Source of the DNA: Treponema putidum
GTDB lineage: Bacteria; Spirochaetota; Spirochaetia; Treponematales; Treponemataceae
Reading direction: 5' to 3'
DNA: 64,000 nucleotides
NCBI RefSeq assembly: GCF_000755145.1
Contig: NZ_CP009228.1
Coordinates: 434,001-498,000 of the forward strand
The notes below the pieces were generated by a model. It did not search any database, was not told where the DNA came from, and saw only the letters and a program-made list of their open reading frames with translations. Below, piece by piece: positions 1 through 8,028 of this stretch; position 1 is the stretch's first letter; the number at the start of each line of letters is the position of its first letter. The translations under genes and the position numbers were made by a program.

Positions 1-277
1 CTTCAACACCGTCTTCGTTTAAATCATCCGAAATTGCATCAACAAAGGTTTCATCATTGAATAATTCCAGAAATATCTTTGCATCTGTGTTAGGAGTATA
101 ATTTTCCGTTTTTTCTCCGTTATTTTCTATTTGCGAAGAAACTACAGGAATTATTGTTTGTGTAATAATTTTGTCTTCGGTTTTTATATTTGACCGCATA
201 AATTTAAAGTATATTAACAAACTTAATACGACCAAAACCGCAAGACCCGAAATAATATACATTATCTTTTGGAACAT
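1..277 (-). CDS. Partial single-pass membrane protein, unknown function
   Basis: The reading frame starts at an ATG at 277 and runs off the left edge, so only about 92 residues are visible. The N-terminus is a hydrophobic segment (about residues 3-25, IMYIISGLAVLVVLSLLIYF) followed by a charged, acidic stretch that would lie outside the membrane, which fits an N-terminally anchored protein. It begins 35 nt after the stop of the von Willebrand A gene on the same strand, so the two are probably co-transcribed. GAGG lies 13 nt before the ATG, a long spacing. I do not recognise the family from this fragment. Confidence 0.6.
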   Translation of the reverse strand, partial: MFQKIMYIISGLAVLVVLSLLIYFKFMRSNIKTEDKIITQTIIPVVSSQIENNGEKTENYTPNTDAKIFLELFNDETFVDAISDDLNEDGVE

Positions 278-311
278 ATTTTAATTACATCCTCGATTAC
301 TTGATTGTCAA

Positions 312-974
312 TTAGGGCTGATTTTTTTTGATTAATGCTTTAGTTTCATCGGAATGCAGTCTTTCTTTATCATCATTCTTTATTATATCGGAAAAAAGAG
401 CCTTACTTGTTTTTACCACTCTATCTTGAAGTCCCATATCTACGGTAATTTCATACCAATTATCGTGTTTAATAATTCTTGACTCAATTAAATAAGGACT
501 TGAGAATTTTTTTTGTTTACCGCCGTATTTTGAGGTTATCGGAGCATCTTGTTCAAGATCCGTAAGCATTAAAAGCACTTTGTATCTGCCATTTTCAGTT
601 CTTTCATTGATTGCTTCTTGTATTTTATCAAGAGCTTTTCCTACATCTGTAAATCTTCCATTCGGTAAAATTGAATTTATTGTGTTTATTATTTTATCGG
701 TATCATTGCGGTCTTTTACTTCGATTGAGAGCAAATGTTCGGGATTTTCATAAAATTGGTAAATGCTTATCCAATCCCCATACGTGATAATTTGATCTAC
801 CAATTCATCAAGAACCCATTGTTTTAGGCTGTCGAATTTACCCGCTTCCTGCATTGATAATGATTTATCTATCATGATAATCATATCAACGGGCACTGTT
901 CTTTCACCTGCATTTAAATTAAATAAAATTCCTGATAAAAGCAAAAATATAAAAATAAGCTTTTTAATTTTCAT
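312..974 (-). CDS. Exported von Willebrand factor A domain protein
   Basis: The protein is 220 residues. A signal peptide covers about residues 1-23 (MKIKK, then a hydrophobic core, ending in NAG), so it should be exported. A vWA fold follows with a recognisable metal-ion-dependent adhesion site: DKSLS (D36, S38, S40), a threonine in FTD (T109) and an aspartate in LTD (D139). Such sites bind Mg or Mn and mediate protein contacts; the partner cannot be told from the sequence. I chose the ATG at 974 over the in-frame GTG six bases upstream because AAAGGAG stands just ahead of it. It is divergent from cfpA and precedes the truncated membrane protein gene in a likely operon. Confidence 0.75.
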   Translation of the reverse strand: MKIKKLIFIFLLLSGILFNLNAGERTVPVDMIIMIDKSLSMQEAGKFDSLKQWVLDELVDQIITYGDWISIYQFYENPEHLLSIEVKDRNDTDKIINTINSILPNGRFTDVGKALDKIQEAINERTENGRYKVLLMLTDLEQDAPITSKYGGKQKKFSSPYLIESRIIKHDNWYEITVDMGLQDRVVKTSKALFSDIIKNDDKERLHSDETKALIKKNQP

Positions 975-1053
975 AAACACTCCTTTTTTTACGCTTTATA
1001 CCCATATTATACAACATATTTGAAAAAAAATCATCAAGTTTAAATAAAAACTC

Positions 1054-1081
1054 TTTACATTATGCAAAATATGTTTATAAT
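1054..1081 (+). promoter_or_regulatory. Probable sigma-70 promoter of cfpA
   Basis: TTTACA (1054-1059), a 16-nt spacer and TATAAT (1076-1081) lie about 60 nt before the cfpA start codon. The start codon itself is preceded by AAGGAGAG. Confidence 0.6.
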
Positions 1082-1141
1082 TATATAATAGTGATGTATA
1101 TTGTAATATAACAAAATTGCTAAAAGTAAGGAGAGATAAGA

Positions 1142-3187
1142 ATGGCAAATTTAGATCTACCACAGAGCCCGAATGTTTTCCATCCCGAGAAGCCCAGTGC
1201 TGTCGGTTCAAGAAACTCTTTGGCTCAAGACTATCGTGATCAGCAGAAAGAAGTAAATCAGCTGATTGAAGAAGAAACAAATAAAGTGTTGCACCACTTG
1301 ACTACAAAACTTCCCAAAGAAGTCCTTGAGAGATTGGACGTAATGGGCGGTGTTAAAGAAAAGCTGTACAACTACTTTAACCAGAACTACCAGAACATGT
1401 TCAACCGATACATGGTAACGGCTGAAGATGAAATGCTGAAAAAGGTTCGCGGATTTATCGATCGGGAGGAAATGAAGGTTTTAGACCGCTATACTCCGAA
1501 AGAAATCGCAAATCTTCTTGATGCAGTCGGCGGTGCCGACAAGTTTAACACAGGCGAAATCGAAAAATCGATTGTCAACATGTATGGACACTTACAGGGC
1601 CATGTACAGCGCGGTGTTAACGATTTAGAAACTTTAACAAACTCATTGTTAAGACAGAAGACGGACGTAGGAGCCTTTGTTAGAGGTGAAAACGCATACT
1701 CAATCGTAAAGTGTGCATTTAAAGACAACCTCTACAAACCGAAGACCGTAACCGATGTTAAGCTTTCCGTAAATATTCTTGATACGGAACTTATCAGCCC
1801 TATCTTCCAATATCAATCAACAGTCGAATATCTTATCAAGGATCTCTTGTCAAATCACTATATGGATGTAATTGACAAGGAAATTGAAAAGATAAAAGAC
1901 CGACGAATCGATCAGGGATTGGATGAATTATCTGACGGCGAAATCGTTTTTGCAAAAATCGATAAAGTAAAAGATATCACTGATGACGATGTTGAAAACC
2001 CCAAGAGCAAGAGATACGATGTAGTATCCAAGCAGCTCATGGAAAGAATCAACAACTTGAGAGCTGAAATCGATCCTGAGACCTTTGATCAGCTCAATGT
2101 CAGAGAAAACATCAAAAAGATTATCGACCTTGAGAATATCAGAAACCGCGGATTTAACACGGCCATCAACTCGATTACTTCAATCCTTGATACGTCAAAG
2201 ATGGGATACCAGTATATCGAAAACTTAAAAAATGCCCGTGAATTAATCTTACGCGAATATGATGATACGGATATCGCTAACCTTCCTGATGAAAGATATC
2301 AGATCAGACTCAAGTATTATGACAATGCTCAGTTAATTTCAGAAAGACAGGCTTATGAAGTAATGATGAGTTCTTTTGAAACTGAAATTCAGCATTTGTG
2401 GGATGTAGTAAGGGCTACTTACGACAAATCAAAGTTTATGACCAAAATCACAGACTTTAACGATTTGGCCGACAACTACAAGAAATTCATCAAGCGAAAG
2501 TACAAGGATCAGTCCGGTGAACCCGTATACGAAGATACAGCGAAGGTTTGGGATGAGATATCTTTTGTTAAAGCTCCCGAAACTGAAGTTGAAAAGATGA
2601 ACAGAACCTATGTCTACGAAAAAGATAAGCTCCGCAAGAAGCTCATTATCATGCGTCGAAGAATGAAGGATTTGTATGATTATCAATATCCTATCGAAAG
2701 ACGCGTTATCGAAGACAGACTTTCATTCTTAGAAGCCGAATTCAACAAATTCGATTATTTAATCAACCCCTTCCACATTCAGCCCGGTCTCTTGCTCGAT
2801 ATAGATATTACATCTATCAAGAGAAAGAAGGCTACATTGGACGGAATGGCCAACGTGCTCAACGAATTCTTGCATGGTGTATCAAAAGGCTTTGCTGATG
2901 CTGCATTTGCTTCATTCAGCCGCCGACGATCTACAGTACGTGCCGATATCGCACAGAGCTTCGCCAGTGCTGATGACGATCCCAAAGCCAGCGGAGCTGC
3001 AGGACGCTCTCAGTTCATTGATATGCTGAACAGCACGCCTGCTATTGAAGCTCCCGCAGCTGAAGCTGTGAGCGCTCCGGCTAAACGACGAGGACCCAAG
3101 AGAGGCGCAGTCAAAGCGAAAAAAGCAGGCTCTGTTGATTCAGGACGAGGACGACGAAAAGCTAAGTCAGGAATTAAAGAAATTTAA
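1142..3187 (+). CDS. cfpA: Cytoplasmic filament protein A
   Basis: This is the 681-residue subunit of the ribbon of cytoplasmic filaments that runs along the inside of the treponemal cell cylinder beneath the periplasmic flagella. I recognise the N-terminus ([18 protein letters not shown]) and the full-length highly charged, helix-rich sequence typical of treponemal CfpA; the length matches. Mutants of T. denticola cfpA are known to be impaired in cell division and chromosome segregation. The last 37 residues or so are strongly basic, with RRGPKRG and GRGRRKAK motifs, unlike the acidic, charged body; this tail could contact nucleic acid or acidic partners, which is inference. The ATG follows AAGGAGAG. 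A rho-independent terminator follows, and the next two genes share lysine/alanine-rich segments. Confidence 0.95.
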   Translation: MANLDLPQSPNVFHPEKPSAVGSRNSLAQDYRDQQKEVNQLIEEETNKVLHHLTTKLPKEVLERLDVMGGVKEKLYNYFNQNYQNMFNRYMVTAEDEMLKKVRGFIDREEMKVLDRYTPKEIANLLDAVGGADKFNTGEIEKSIVNMYGHLQGHVQRGVNDLETLTNSLLRQKTDVGAFVRGENAYSIVKCAFKDNLYKPKTVTDVKLSVNILDTELISPIFQYQSTVEYLIKDLLSNHYMDVIDKEIEKIKDRRIDQGLDELSDGEIVFAKIDKVKDITDDDVENPKSKRYDVVSKQLMERINNLRAEIDPETFDQLNVRENIKKIIDLENIRNRGFNTAINSITSILDTSKMGYQYIENLKNARELILREYDDTDIANLPDERYQIRLKYYDNAQLISERQAYEVMMSSFETEIQHLWDVVRATYDKSKFMTKITDFNDLADNYKKFIKRKYKDQSGEPVYEDTAKVWDEISFVKAPETEVEKMNRTYVYEKDKLRKKLIIMRRRMKDLYDYQYPIERRVIEDRLSFLEAEFNKFDYLINPFHIQPGLLLDIDITSIKRKKATLDGMANVLNEFLHGVSKGFADAAFASFSRRRSTVRADIAQSFASADDDPKASGAAGRSQFIDMLNSTPAIEAPAAEAVSAPAKRRGPKRGAVKAKKAGSVDSGRGRRKAKSGIKEI

Positions 3188-3234
3188 TTTAGGATTTTAG
3201 AGCTTAACTGATTAAAAATTTAAGCCCCTGGAAC

Positions 3235-3256
3235 AGCCCCGTTTCGGGGGCTTTTG
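3235..3256 (+). terminator. Rho-independent terminator after cfpA
   Basis: AGCCCC (3235-3240), loop GTTTCG and GGGGCT (3247-3252) form a GC-rich stem followed by a short T run. It separates cfpA from the next gene, although read-through or attenuation is possible. Confidence 0.75.
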
Positions 3257-3274
3257 CTTAAAAAAGGAGTACTT

Positions 3275-4303
3275 ATGGTTAATATGACTAATTTTTTTGT
3301 TCCTCTTGCTAACAAGACTGATTTTAATGCTTCAGTTAAACATATCCAGTCTGTTATTGAAATTTTAGATGATTGTGATCCTAAAGAGAATATTGCCGAT
3401 AAGATAAATCTTATGATAAGAGAACAAAAGATAAAACCTGAACAAGTTAGATCAATTCTTTCGGTTTCTCTACTTGATAAATGGAATTATAAAGTTGTAT
3501 CTGAAAATTTGAAATTTATTTTGGAAGATGCTTCATCATTTGTTGCCGAGCTTGCCAAATGGACAGGTGTTGATTTGATTTTCGGCTATGATCACCCTGA
3601 TTTGGGTTTTATTGTTATAAATCCGAAAAATCCTGCTGCCGCTCCTGTCATTCAGGGTTTTAGAAAAAATGAGCTGCTTTTGATATATGTCGGTAAGCAA
3701 GACAGGGGGGCTGTAGATGCCGGTATCGCCGATTCCGTTATTTCAGCTATTCTAAAATTATTTGAAAAAAAAGCTTGTTCCGTACCTGCATCGGTAAAAA
3801 CAGGACCCTTTGTATATGTTGAACCTAAACAAACTGCCCCCGCAAAGACAAAAAGGCAGGTTGTTAAACGGGCGGGCAAAAAAGCTGCTGCTCCTGTTGC
3901 TGTTGCAGCTAAAGTTCAGGCAAGTTCGGTACCCTCACATCTGGAAAGACCCTCCGCCGTTTCTACAGGACCTAAAAAAATGTCGCAGCTTGTTTCCGTA
4001 CCTGTTTCAAACGAACTTTTCCATAACGGAAATGTTGAAGCATGGAAGAGGATTATCCGAAGTTATACAGCTAAATATCAAGACGCCGAAGTTATGGTTT
4101 ACTATGACGGAGAGCGTATTGTAGATATAAATACATTATTTAAGTGGGGAAAGGTCAAACACGGAAGCACAATACAATTTGCCGTTTCTGCAGAAGAAAT
4201 CAACGACCTTTCAAAGTTATCAAAATATTTTAGACAAGGTGCCAGTCCCATGTTTGAAGCTTTTTTACGAGGCTCGCCTGATACCGTTTTAAATTTATTT
4301 TAA
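3275..4303 (+). CDS. Conserved treponemal protein with C-terminal HPr-like domain
   Basis: The protein is 342 residues and has no family name I recognise. Residues 1-180 form a globular domain. Residues 190-220 or so are rich in Lys, Ala and Pro and strongly basic. Residues about 241-321 match the layout of the PTS phosphocarrier HPr by eye: a beta strand and loop containing a histidine (SNELFH, H250) where HPr has GLHARP, a helix, a strand ending in YYDGERI, then NTLFKWGKVKHG followed by IQFAV, parallel to the KSLFKLQTLG segment and last strand of HPr. The loop lacks the ARP triplet, so phosphorylation at H250 is uncertain. I chose ATG 3275 because AAAAAGGAG precedes it; an upstream TTG at 3254 sits inside the terminator stem. 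The PPDK-like gene begins 10 nt downstream, so the two are a likely operon. Confidence 0.7.
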   Translation: MVNMTNFFVPLANKTDFNASVKHIQSVIEILDDCDPKENIADKINLMIREQKIKPEQVRSILSVSLLDKWNYKVVSENLKFILEDASSFVAELAKWTGVDLIFGYDHPDLGFIVINPKNPAAAPVIQGFRKNELLLIYVGKQDRGAVDAGIADSVISAILKLFEKKACSVPASVKTGPFVYVEPKQTAPAKTKRQVVKRAGKKAAAPVAVAAKVQASSVPSHLERPSAVSTGPKKMSQLVSVPVSNELFHNGNVEAWKRIIRSYTAKYQDAEVMVYYDGERIVDINTLFKWGKVKHGSTIQFAVSAEEINDLSKLSKYFRQGASPMFEAFLRGSPDTVLNLF

Positions 4304-4313
4304 GGAGTAAAAA

Positions 4314-7112
4314 GTGAAAATATCAAACAATATCCATTTTTTTAACAGTAAAGAAACAGTCGGAAAAAAAGTTGATAAGAACTTATTAGGCATTCGAGGA
4401 AGGCAGGCAAACGAATTTGCAGAACTTAAACTTCCCATCTTGCCGGGAATCATCATTGATGCTTCAGTAATGCAGGATATAGGGGATGCTAACATCTATT
4501 CGGAAATATCTCCTTACTTAGCTAAATTCGGAGCAGAAGTTAAAAAAGAATACGGCGATGATGAGTCTCCATTACTTTTGAAGCTGGTTATTTCACCAAA
4601 TATGCTTATCACCAGCTACCCTACTCTTCACAACTTCGGTCTTACCAAGAATACGGTAATCGGCTTTCAAGAAAATGTAGGCGAGAATTTTGCTGCAAAT
4701 GAAGTTCTGTTTTTGCTTAATGGAATTTTAACCGTTATTCAAAAAATTGAAGAATTAGAGAAAAATGAACAGAAAGTTAAGGATTTGGAAAAGGCCTTAC
4801 AAGACGTAAAAGAATCAATGAAGATGGGTAAAATCGGTTTAAAACCGGGAGCCATTATGGACAAGTATGCCAAATTTTTACCTGCTCATTTTTTTGATGA
4901 TTGCAAAGTTCAGCTTGAAGAGTCAATCCGCCTCATAGGACGGCTTTTAACCCTTGAAGAGGACACGGATCATGACGTTGCCCTTTTGATTCAGCCCATG
5001 GTTTACGGAAACTACAGTAAAGACTCATATTCCGGCTCATTCTTTAGCCGAAATATCGTAAACGGCGAGAAAAAATTACAAGGTCAGTTCTTTGCCGAAA
5101 AATTCAATGAAGTAAATGCCGAAGGTAAAGATATTAACTTAATAAAGCCTGAATATTTAAAACAATTCCAGCAGATTGCATGGCAGCTTGAAGACTATAC
5201 AAAGGATATACGCAATATCCGATTTACTATTGAAGCCGGAAGGCTTTGGCTTATTGAACAAAAATCGGTTGAAGCTAAGAGCACCATCTCAATGGTTCAG
5301 ATTTTGCTTGATTTGTACAATAGAAAGATAGTAGATGCCGAGTATGTTGTGCGTTCCGTTAAACCCGGCCAGTTAAATGAAATCCTACACCCCGTTATAG
5401 ACATAATGAGTACAAAGGGTATGAAATCATCAAAGGGCGGTATAGCAGGAGCTCCGGGAGCTGCAGTGGGCAGGGTCTATTTTACGGCCGACTCCCTTAT
5501 TGAAGCTCAAAGGGCAGCAAAACTTCAAGGAATGGACACAAGATGTATCCTATGTATGCCTGCAACCTATGCAGGAGACGTAAAGGGTATAGAGGTTTCT
5601 ACAGGTGTTATATCGAATGAAGGCGGTTATTCAGCTCATGCTTCCGTTGTTGCCCGTCAGTACGGTAAAATATCTCTTGTACGCCCCGATATGAAGATAA
5701 GCGGAAAGAAGGCCGTTATTGAAGGCGTTACTATAAATGAAGGCGACTATATTACGCTCAATGTTCCTTATTATGGGGATTCTACCGTTTATTTCGGTGA
5801 AGCAAAGTTGATTGAACCCGATCCTAAAACTTCAGGTCTTTTGGACTTTATAAGTCTTGCAAAAGGATTTTTATCCAATTTCCATGTAAGAGCAAATGCC
5901 GATAGTCCCCGTGATGCTCAGCTTGCTTTAGATTTCGGTGCAGAAGGTATAGGTCTTTGCCGAACCGAGCACATGTTCTTTAACGAAAAAAGAATAAATA
6001 CCTTCCGTGAGATGATTTTAGCTGCAAATGAGACTGAAAGGAAAAAGGTTCTTGAAAAACTTCAAAAATTGCAAACCGAAGACTTCTACGGCATCTTTAA
6101 GGCTATGAACGGCAAGGAGGTTACCATAAGATTATTGGATGCGCCTCTCCACGAATTCCTGCCCCATAATGATGTTGAGCTTGACGGTTTTGTAAAATAT
6201 TTGACGGCTCAAAAAAAGAAAGTTAATAAAAAAGACTTGCTTACCGACATTGAAAAACTTTCCGAAATCAATCCTATGTTGGGTCACCGAGGCTGCCGAA
6301 TTGCTATAAGCTATCCTGAAATTTATGCAATGCAGATAAGGGCTATTTTTGAAGCAGCTTATAAACTTAAAAAAGAAAAAGTGGATGTAAAGCCTGAAAT
6401 TATGATTCCTCTTATAATGAACTTTAGAGAATTAAAGCAAATTATTTACGGAAAGAAAATTGAGGGCCATACTTATTTAGGTATTGATGCTATTGCCGAA
6501 GAAGTTAAGGCAGCCGTAAAAGGCGGAGACCTTGATTACAAGGTTGGAACTATGATCGAGCTTCCGGCTTCAGCCCTAAGTTCCGATGAAATTGCAAAAT
6601 ATGCACAGTTCTTCTCTTTCGGTACAAATGACTTAACGCAGACTACCTTAGGTCTTTCACGCGATGACTTTAACAGCTTTATGCCGGACTATACCATGTA
6701 CGACCTTATCGACGGAAACCCCTTTGCCGTGCTTGACAGCAGGGTAAGGGACTTAATCGAAATTGCAATTCAGCGCGGTAAACTTACCCGCCCCGATTTG
6801 CACTTAGGTCTTTGCGGTGAGCACGGTGCCCGTCCCGAAAATGTACGCTTCTGTATGGATGCCGGACTAAACTATGTTTCATGTTCGTCATATTCCGTAC
6901 CTATTGCCCTCCTTTCGATTGCGCAGGCTGAACTTGAGAATGCGGAAAAAGCCGGGATAAAGCTTGAGCCTAAAATTCAAGCTCCTCGTAAAGCGGGTTC
7001 TGCATCGGCTAAATCGGCCGAAAAAAATGAATCGGTAAAAGCTGTAAAAGAAAAGCCTGAATCAGCTAAAAAGGCTTCTGCCAAGAAGATGACTGCAAAA
7101 AAATCTAAGTAA
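4314..7112 (+). CDS. ppdK: PPDK-like PEP-utilising enzyme with degenerate ATP-grasp domain
   Basis: At 932 residues this has the size and domain order of pyruvate phosphate dikinase. The phosphohistidine domain is at about 370-465, with GGYSAHASVVAR placing the histidine at H442. The C-terminal PEP/pyruvate barrel keeps GLCRTEHMFF, LGHRGCRIA, FSFGTNDLTQ, LCGEHGARP and the active-site cysteine in NYVSCS (C857). The N-terminal ATP-grasp region is divergent: the usual VRSGA signature is replaced by KLVISPN around residues 90-96, the GGKGAN motif reads GIRGRQ, and the LQTR segment reads IEQK. A charged coiled coil occupies about 140-172. A lysine/alanine-rich tail starts near 890. Annotated homologs are called ppdK, but ATP or pyrophosphate chemistry is doubtful here. 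Start GTG 4314 follows AAGGAG; two terminators follow the gene. Confidence 0.8.
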   Translation: MKISNNIHFFNSKETVGKKVDKNLLGIRGRQANEFAELKLPILPGIIIDASVMQDIGDANIYSEISPYLAKFGAEVKKEYGDDESPLLLKLVISPNMLITSYPTLHNFGLTKNTVIGFQENVGENFAANEVLFLLNGILTVIQKIEELEKNEQKVKDLEKALQDVKESMKMGKIGLKPGAIMDKYAKFLPAHFFDDCKVQLEESIRLIGRLLTLEEDTDHDVALLIQPMVYGNYSKDSYSGSFFSRNIVNGEKKLQGQFFAEKFNEVNAEGKDINLIKPEYLKQFQQIAWQLEDYTKDIRNIRFTIEAGRLWLIEQKSVEAKSTISMVQILLDLYNRKIVDAEYVVRSVKPGQLNEILHPVIDIMSTKGMKSSKGGIAGAPGAAVGRVYFTADSLIEAQRAAKLQGMDTRCILCMPATYAGDVKGIEVSTGVISNEGGYSAHASVVARQYGKISLVRPDMKISGKKAVIEGVTINEGDYITLNVPYYGDSTVYFGEAKLIEPDPKTSGLLDFISLAKGFLSNFHVRANADSPRDAQLALDFGAEGIGLCRTEHMFFNEKRINTFREMILAANETERKKVLEKLQKLQTEDFYGIFKAMNGKEVTIRLLDAPLHEFLPHNDVELDGFVKYLTAQKKKVNKKDLLTDIEKLSEINPMLGHRGCRIAISYPEIYAMQIRAIFEAAYKLKKEKVDVKPEIMIPLIMNFRELKQIIYGKKIEGHTYLGIDAIAEEVKAAVKGGDLDYKVGTMIELPASALSSDEIAKYAQFFSFGTNDLTQTTLGLSRDDFNSFMPDYTMYDLIDGNPFAVLDSRVRDLIEIAIQRGKLTRPDLHLGLCGEHGARPENVRFCMDAGLNYVSCSSYSVPIALLSIAQAELENAEKAGIKLEPKIQAPRKAGSASAKSAEKNESVKAVKEKPESAKKASAKKMTAKKSK

Positions 7113-7118
7113 TTTTAT

Positions 7119-7142
7119 GCGGCTCCGTTTGGAGCCGCTTTA
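7119..7142 (+). terminator. Rho-independent terminator 1 after the PPDK-like gene
   Basis: GCGGCTCC (7119-7126), loop GTTT and GGAGCCGC (7131-7138) form a perfect 8-bp stem followed by TT, just after the stop codon. Confidence 0.8.
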
Positions 7143-7154
7143 GGTTTATGAAAG

Positions 7155-7191
7155 CCTGCAAAAACTGTGACTTTTTTGCAGGTATTTTTTC
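7155..7191 (+). terminator. Rho-independent terminator 2 after the PPDK-like gene
   Basis: CCTGCAAAAA (7155-7164) pairs with TTTTTGCAGG (7173-7182) across a short loop and is followed by a T-rich tail. It backs up the first terminator 16 nt upstream. Confidence 0.65.
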
Positions 7192-7222
7192 TTATTTTAA
7201 TCTTAATTTTTAGGAGTTTTTT

Positions 7223-7897
7223 ATGGAATACAAAATTATTGGAGATGCTTTTCCTGCTGTTGTTTGTAAACTTAGAGCCGGTGAAAAGATGATAACTCAG
7301 TCAGGCGGAATGGCATGGATGAGTTCCGGAATTTCTATGGAGACCTCTGCCGGCGGAGTCGGTAAGGCCATAGGCAGGATGTTTTCGGGAGAAAGTTTAT
7401 TTTTAAACAAATATACTGCAACTACCGACGGAGAAATCTCTTTTGCCTCAAGGTTCCCCGGTGCTATAAAGGCATTTGAAATTACTTCGGGTTCTTCCCT
7501 GATTGCACAAAAAACCGCTTTTTTAGCTTCAACTGAAGGCGTTGACCTTTCGATTTTCTTTCAAAAAAGGCTGGGAGCAGGGTTTTTCGGAGGAGAAGGT
7601 TTTATAATGCAAAAACTTTCGGGCAACGGAACGGCCTTTCTTGAGATTGACGGTTCCGCAGTAGAATATACTTTAGGTGCCGGTGAAACAATGATTTTGG
7701 ATACGGGATACCTTGCAGCAATGGAAGAAACATGTAAGATGGAAGTAGAGATGATAAAGGGTATAAAAAATATGATTTTTGGAGGAGAAGGCTTATTTAA
7801 TACAAAAATAACCGGCCCCGGAAAAATTATTATTCAAACAATGCCTATCAATGCGGTTGCGCAATCTTTAATTCCGTTTTTATCGGCTTCAAAATAA
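7223..7897 (+). CDS. AIM24 / TIGR00266 family protein
   Basis: The protein is 224 residues with no signal peptide or membrane segment. It fits the TIGR00266 (AIM24, formerly DUF124) family: an N-terminal MEYKIIGDAFPAVVCKL, glycine-rich strands such as GGMAWMSS, GGVGKAIGRMFSGES, FFGGEGFIMQKLSG and a C-terminal GPGKIIIQTM. Members adopt a double-stranded beta-helix fold of unknown biochemical role; the mitochondrial relative AIM24 supports inner-membrane organisation. TAGGAG precedes the ATG. It stands alone between terminators. Confidence 0.85.
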   Translation: MEYKIIGDAFPAVVCKLRAGEKMITQSGGMAWMSSGISMETSAGGVGKAIGRMFSGESLFLNKYTATTDGEISFASRFPGAIKAFEITSGSSLIAQKTAFLASTEGVDLSIFFQKRLGAGFFGGEGFIMQKLSGNGTAFLEIDGSAVEYTLGAGETMILDTGYLAAMEETCKMEVEMIKGIKNMIFGGEGLFNTKITGPGKIIIQTMPINAVAQSLIPFLSASK

Positions 7898-7920
7898 CCG
7901 TCTTAAAACTTATTTTTATT

Positions 7921-7948
7921 AGCCGGTAAGAAAAGTTTACCGGCTTTA
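7921..7948 (+). terminator. Probable terminator after the AIM24-family gene
   Basis: AGCCGGTAA (7921-7929) and TTACCGGCT (7937-7945) form a 9-bp stem with a 7-nt loop. The T tract is weak, so it could instead be a processing or stability hairpin. Confidence 0.55.
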
Positions 7949-8028
7949 CCTATAGATATCCTTATAGTTATTTTGTAACGATTGATCCGTCCTTTATGTT
8001 TTTATAAGTGCTTAATTTGGAGAACCTT

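Noticed and set aside
3254-3274. TTG start giving a seven-residue longer version of the HPr-like protein
   Set aside because: The TTG lies in the terminator of cfpA and has no ribosome-binding site; ATG 3275 has AAAAAGGAG.
3810-4124. 104-codon plus-strand ORF inside the HPr-like gene
   Set aside because: It is an out-of-frame shadow of the lysine/alanine-rich segment, without a ribosome-binding site.
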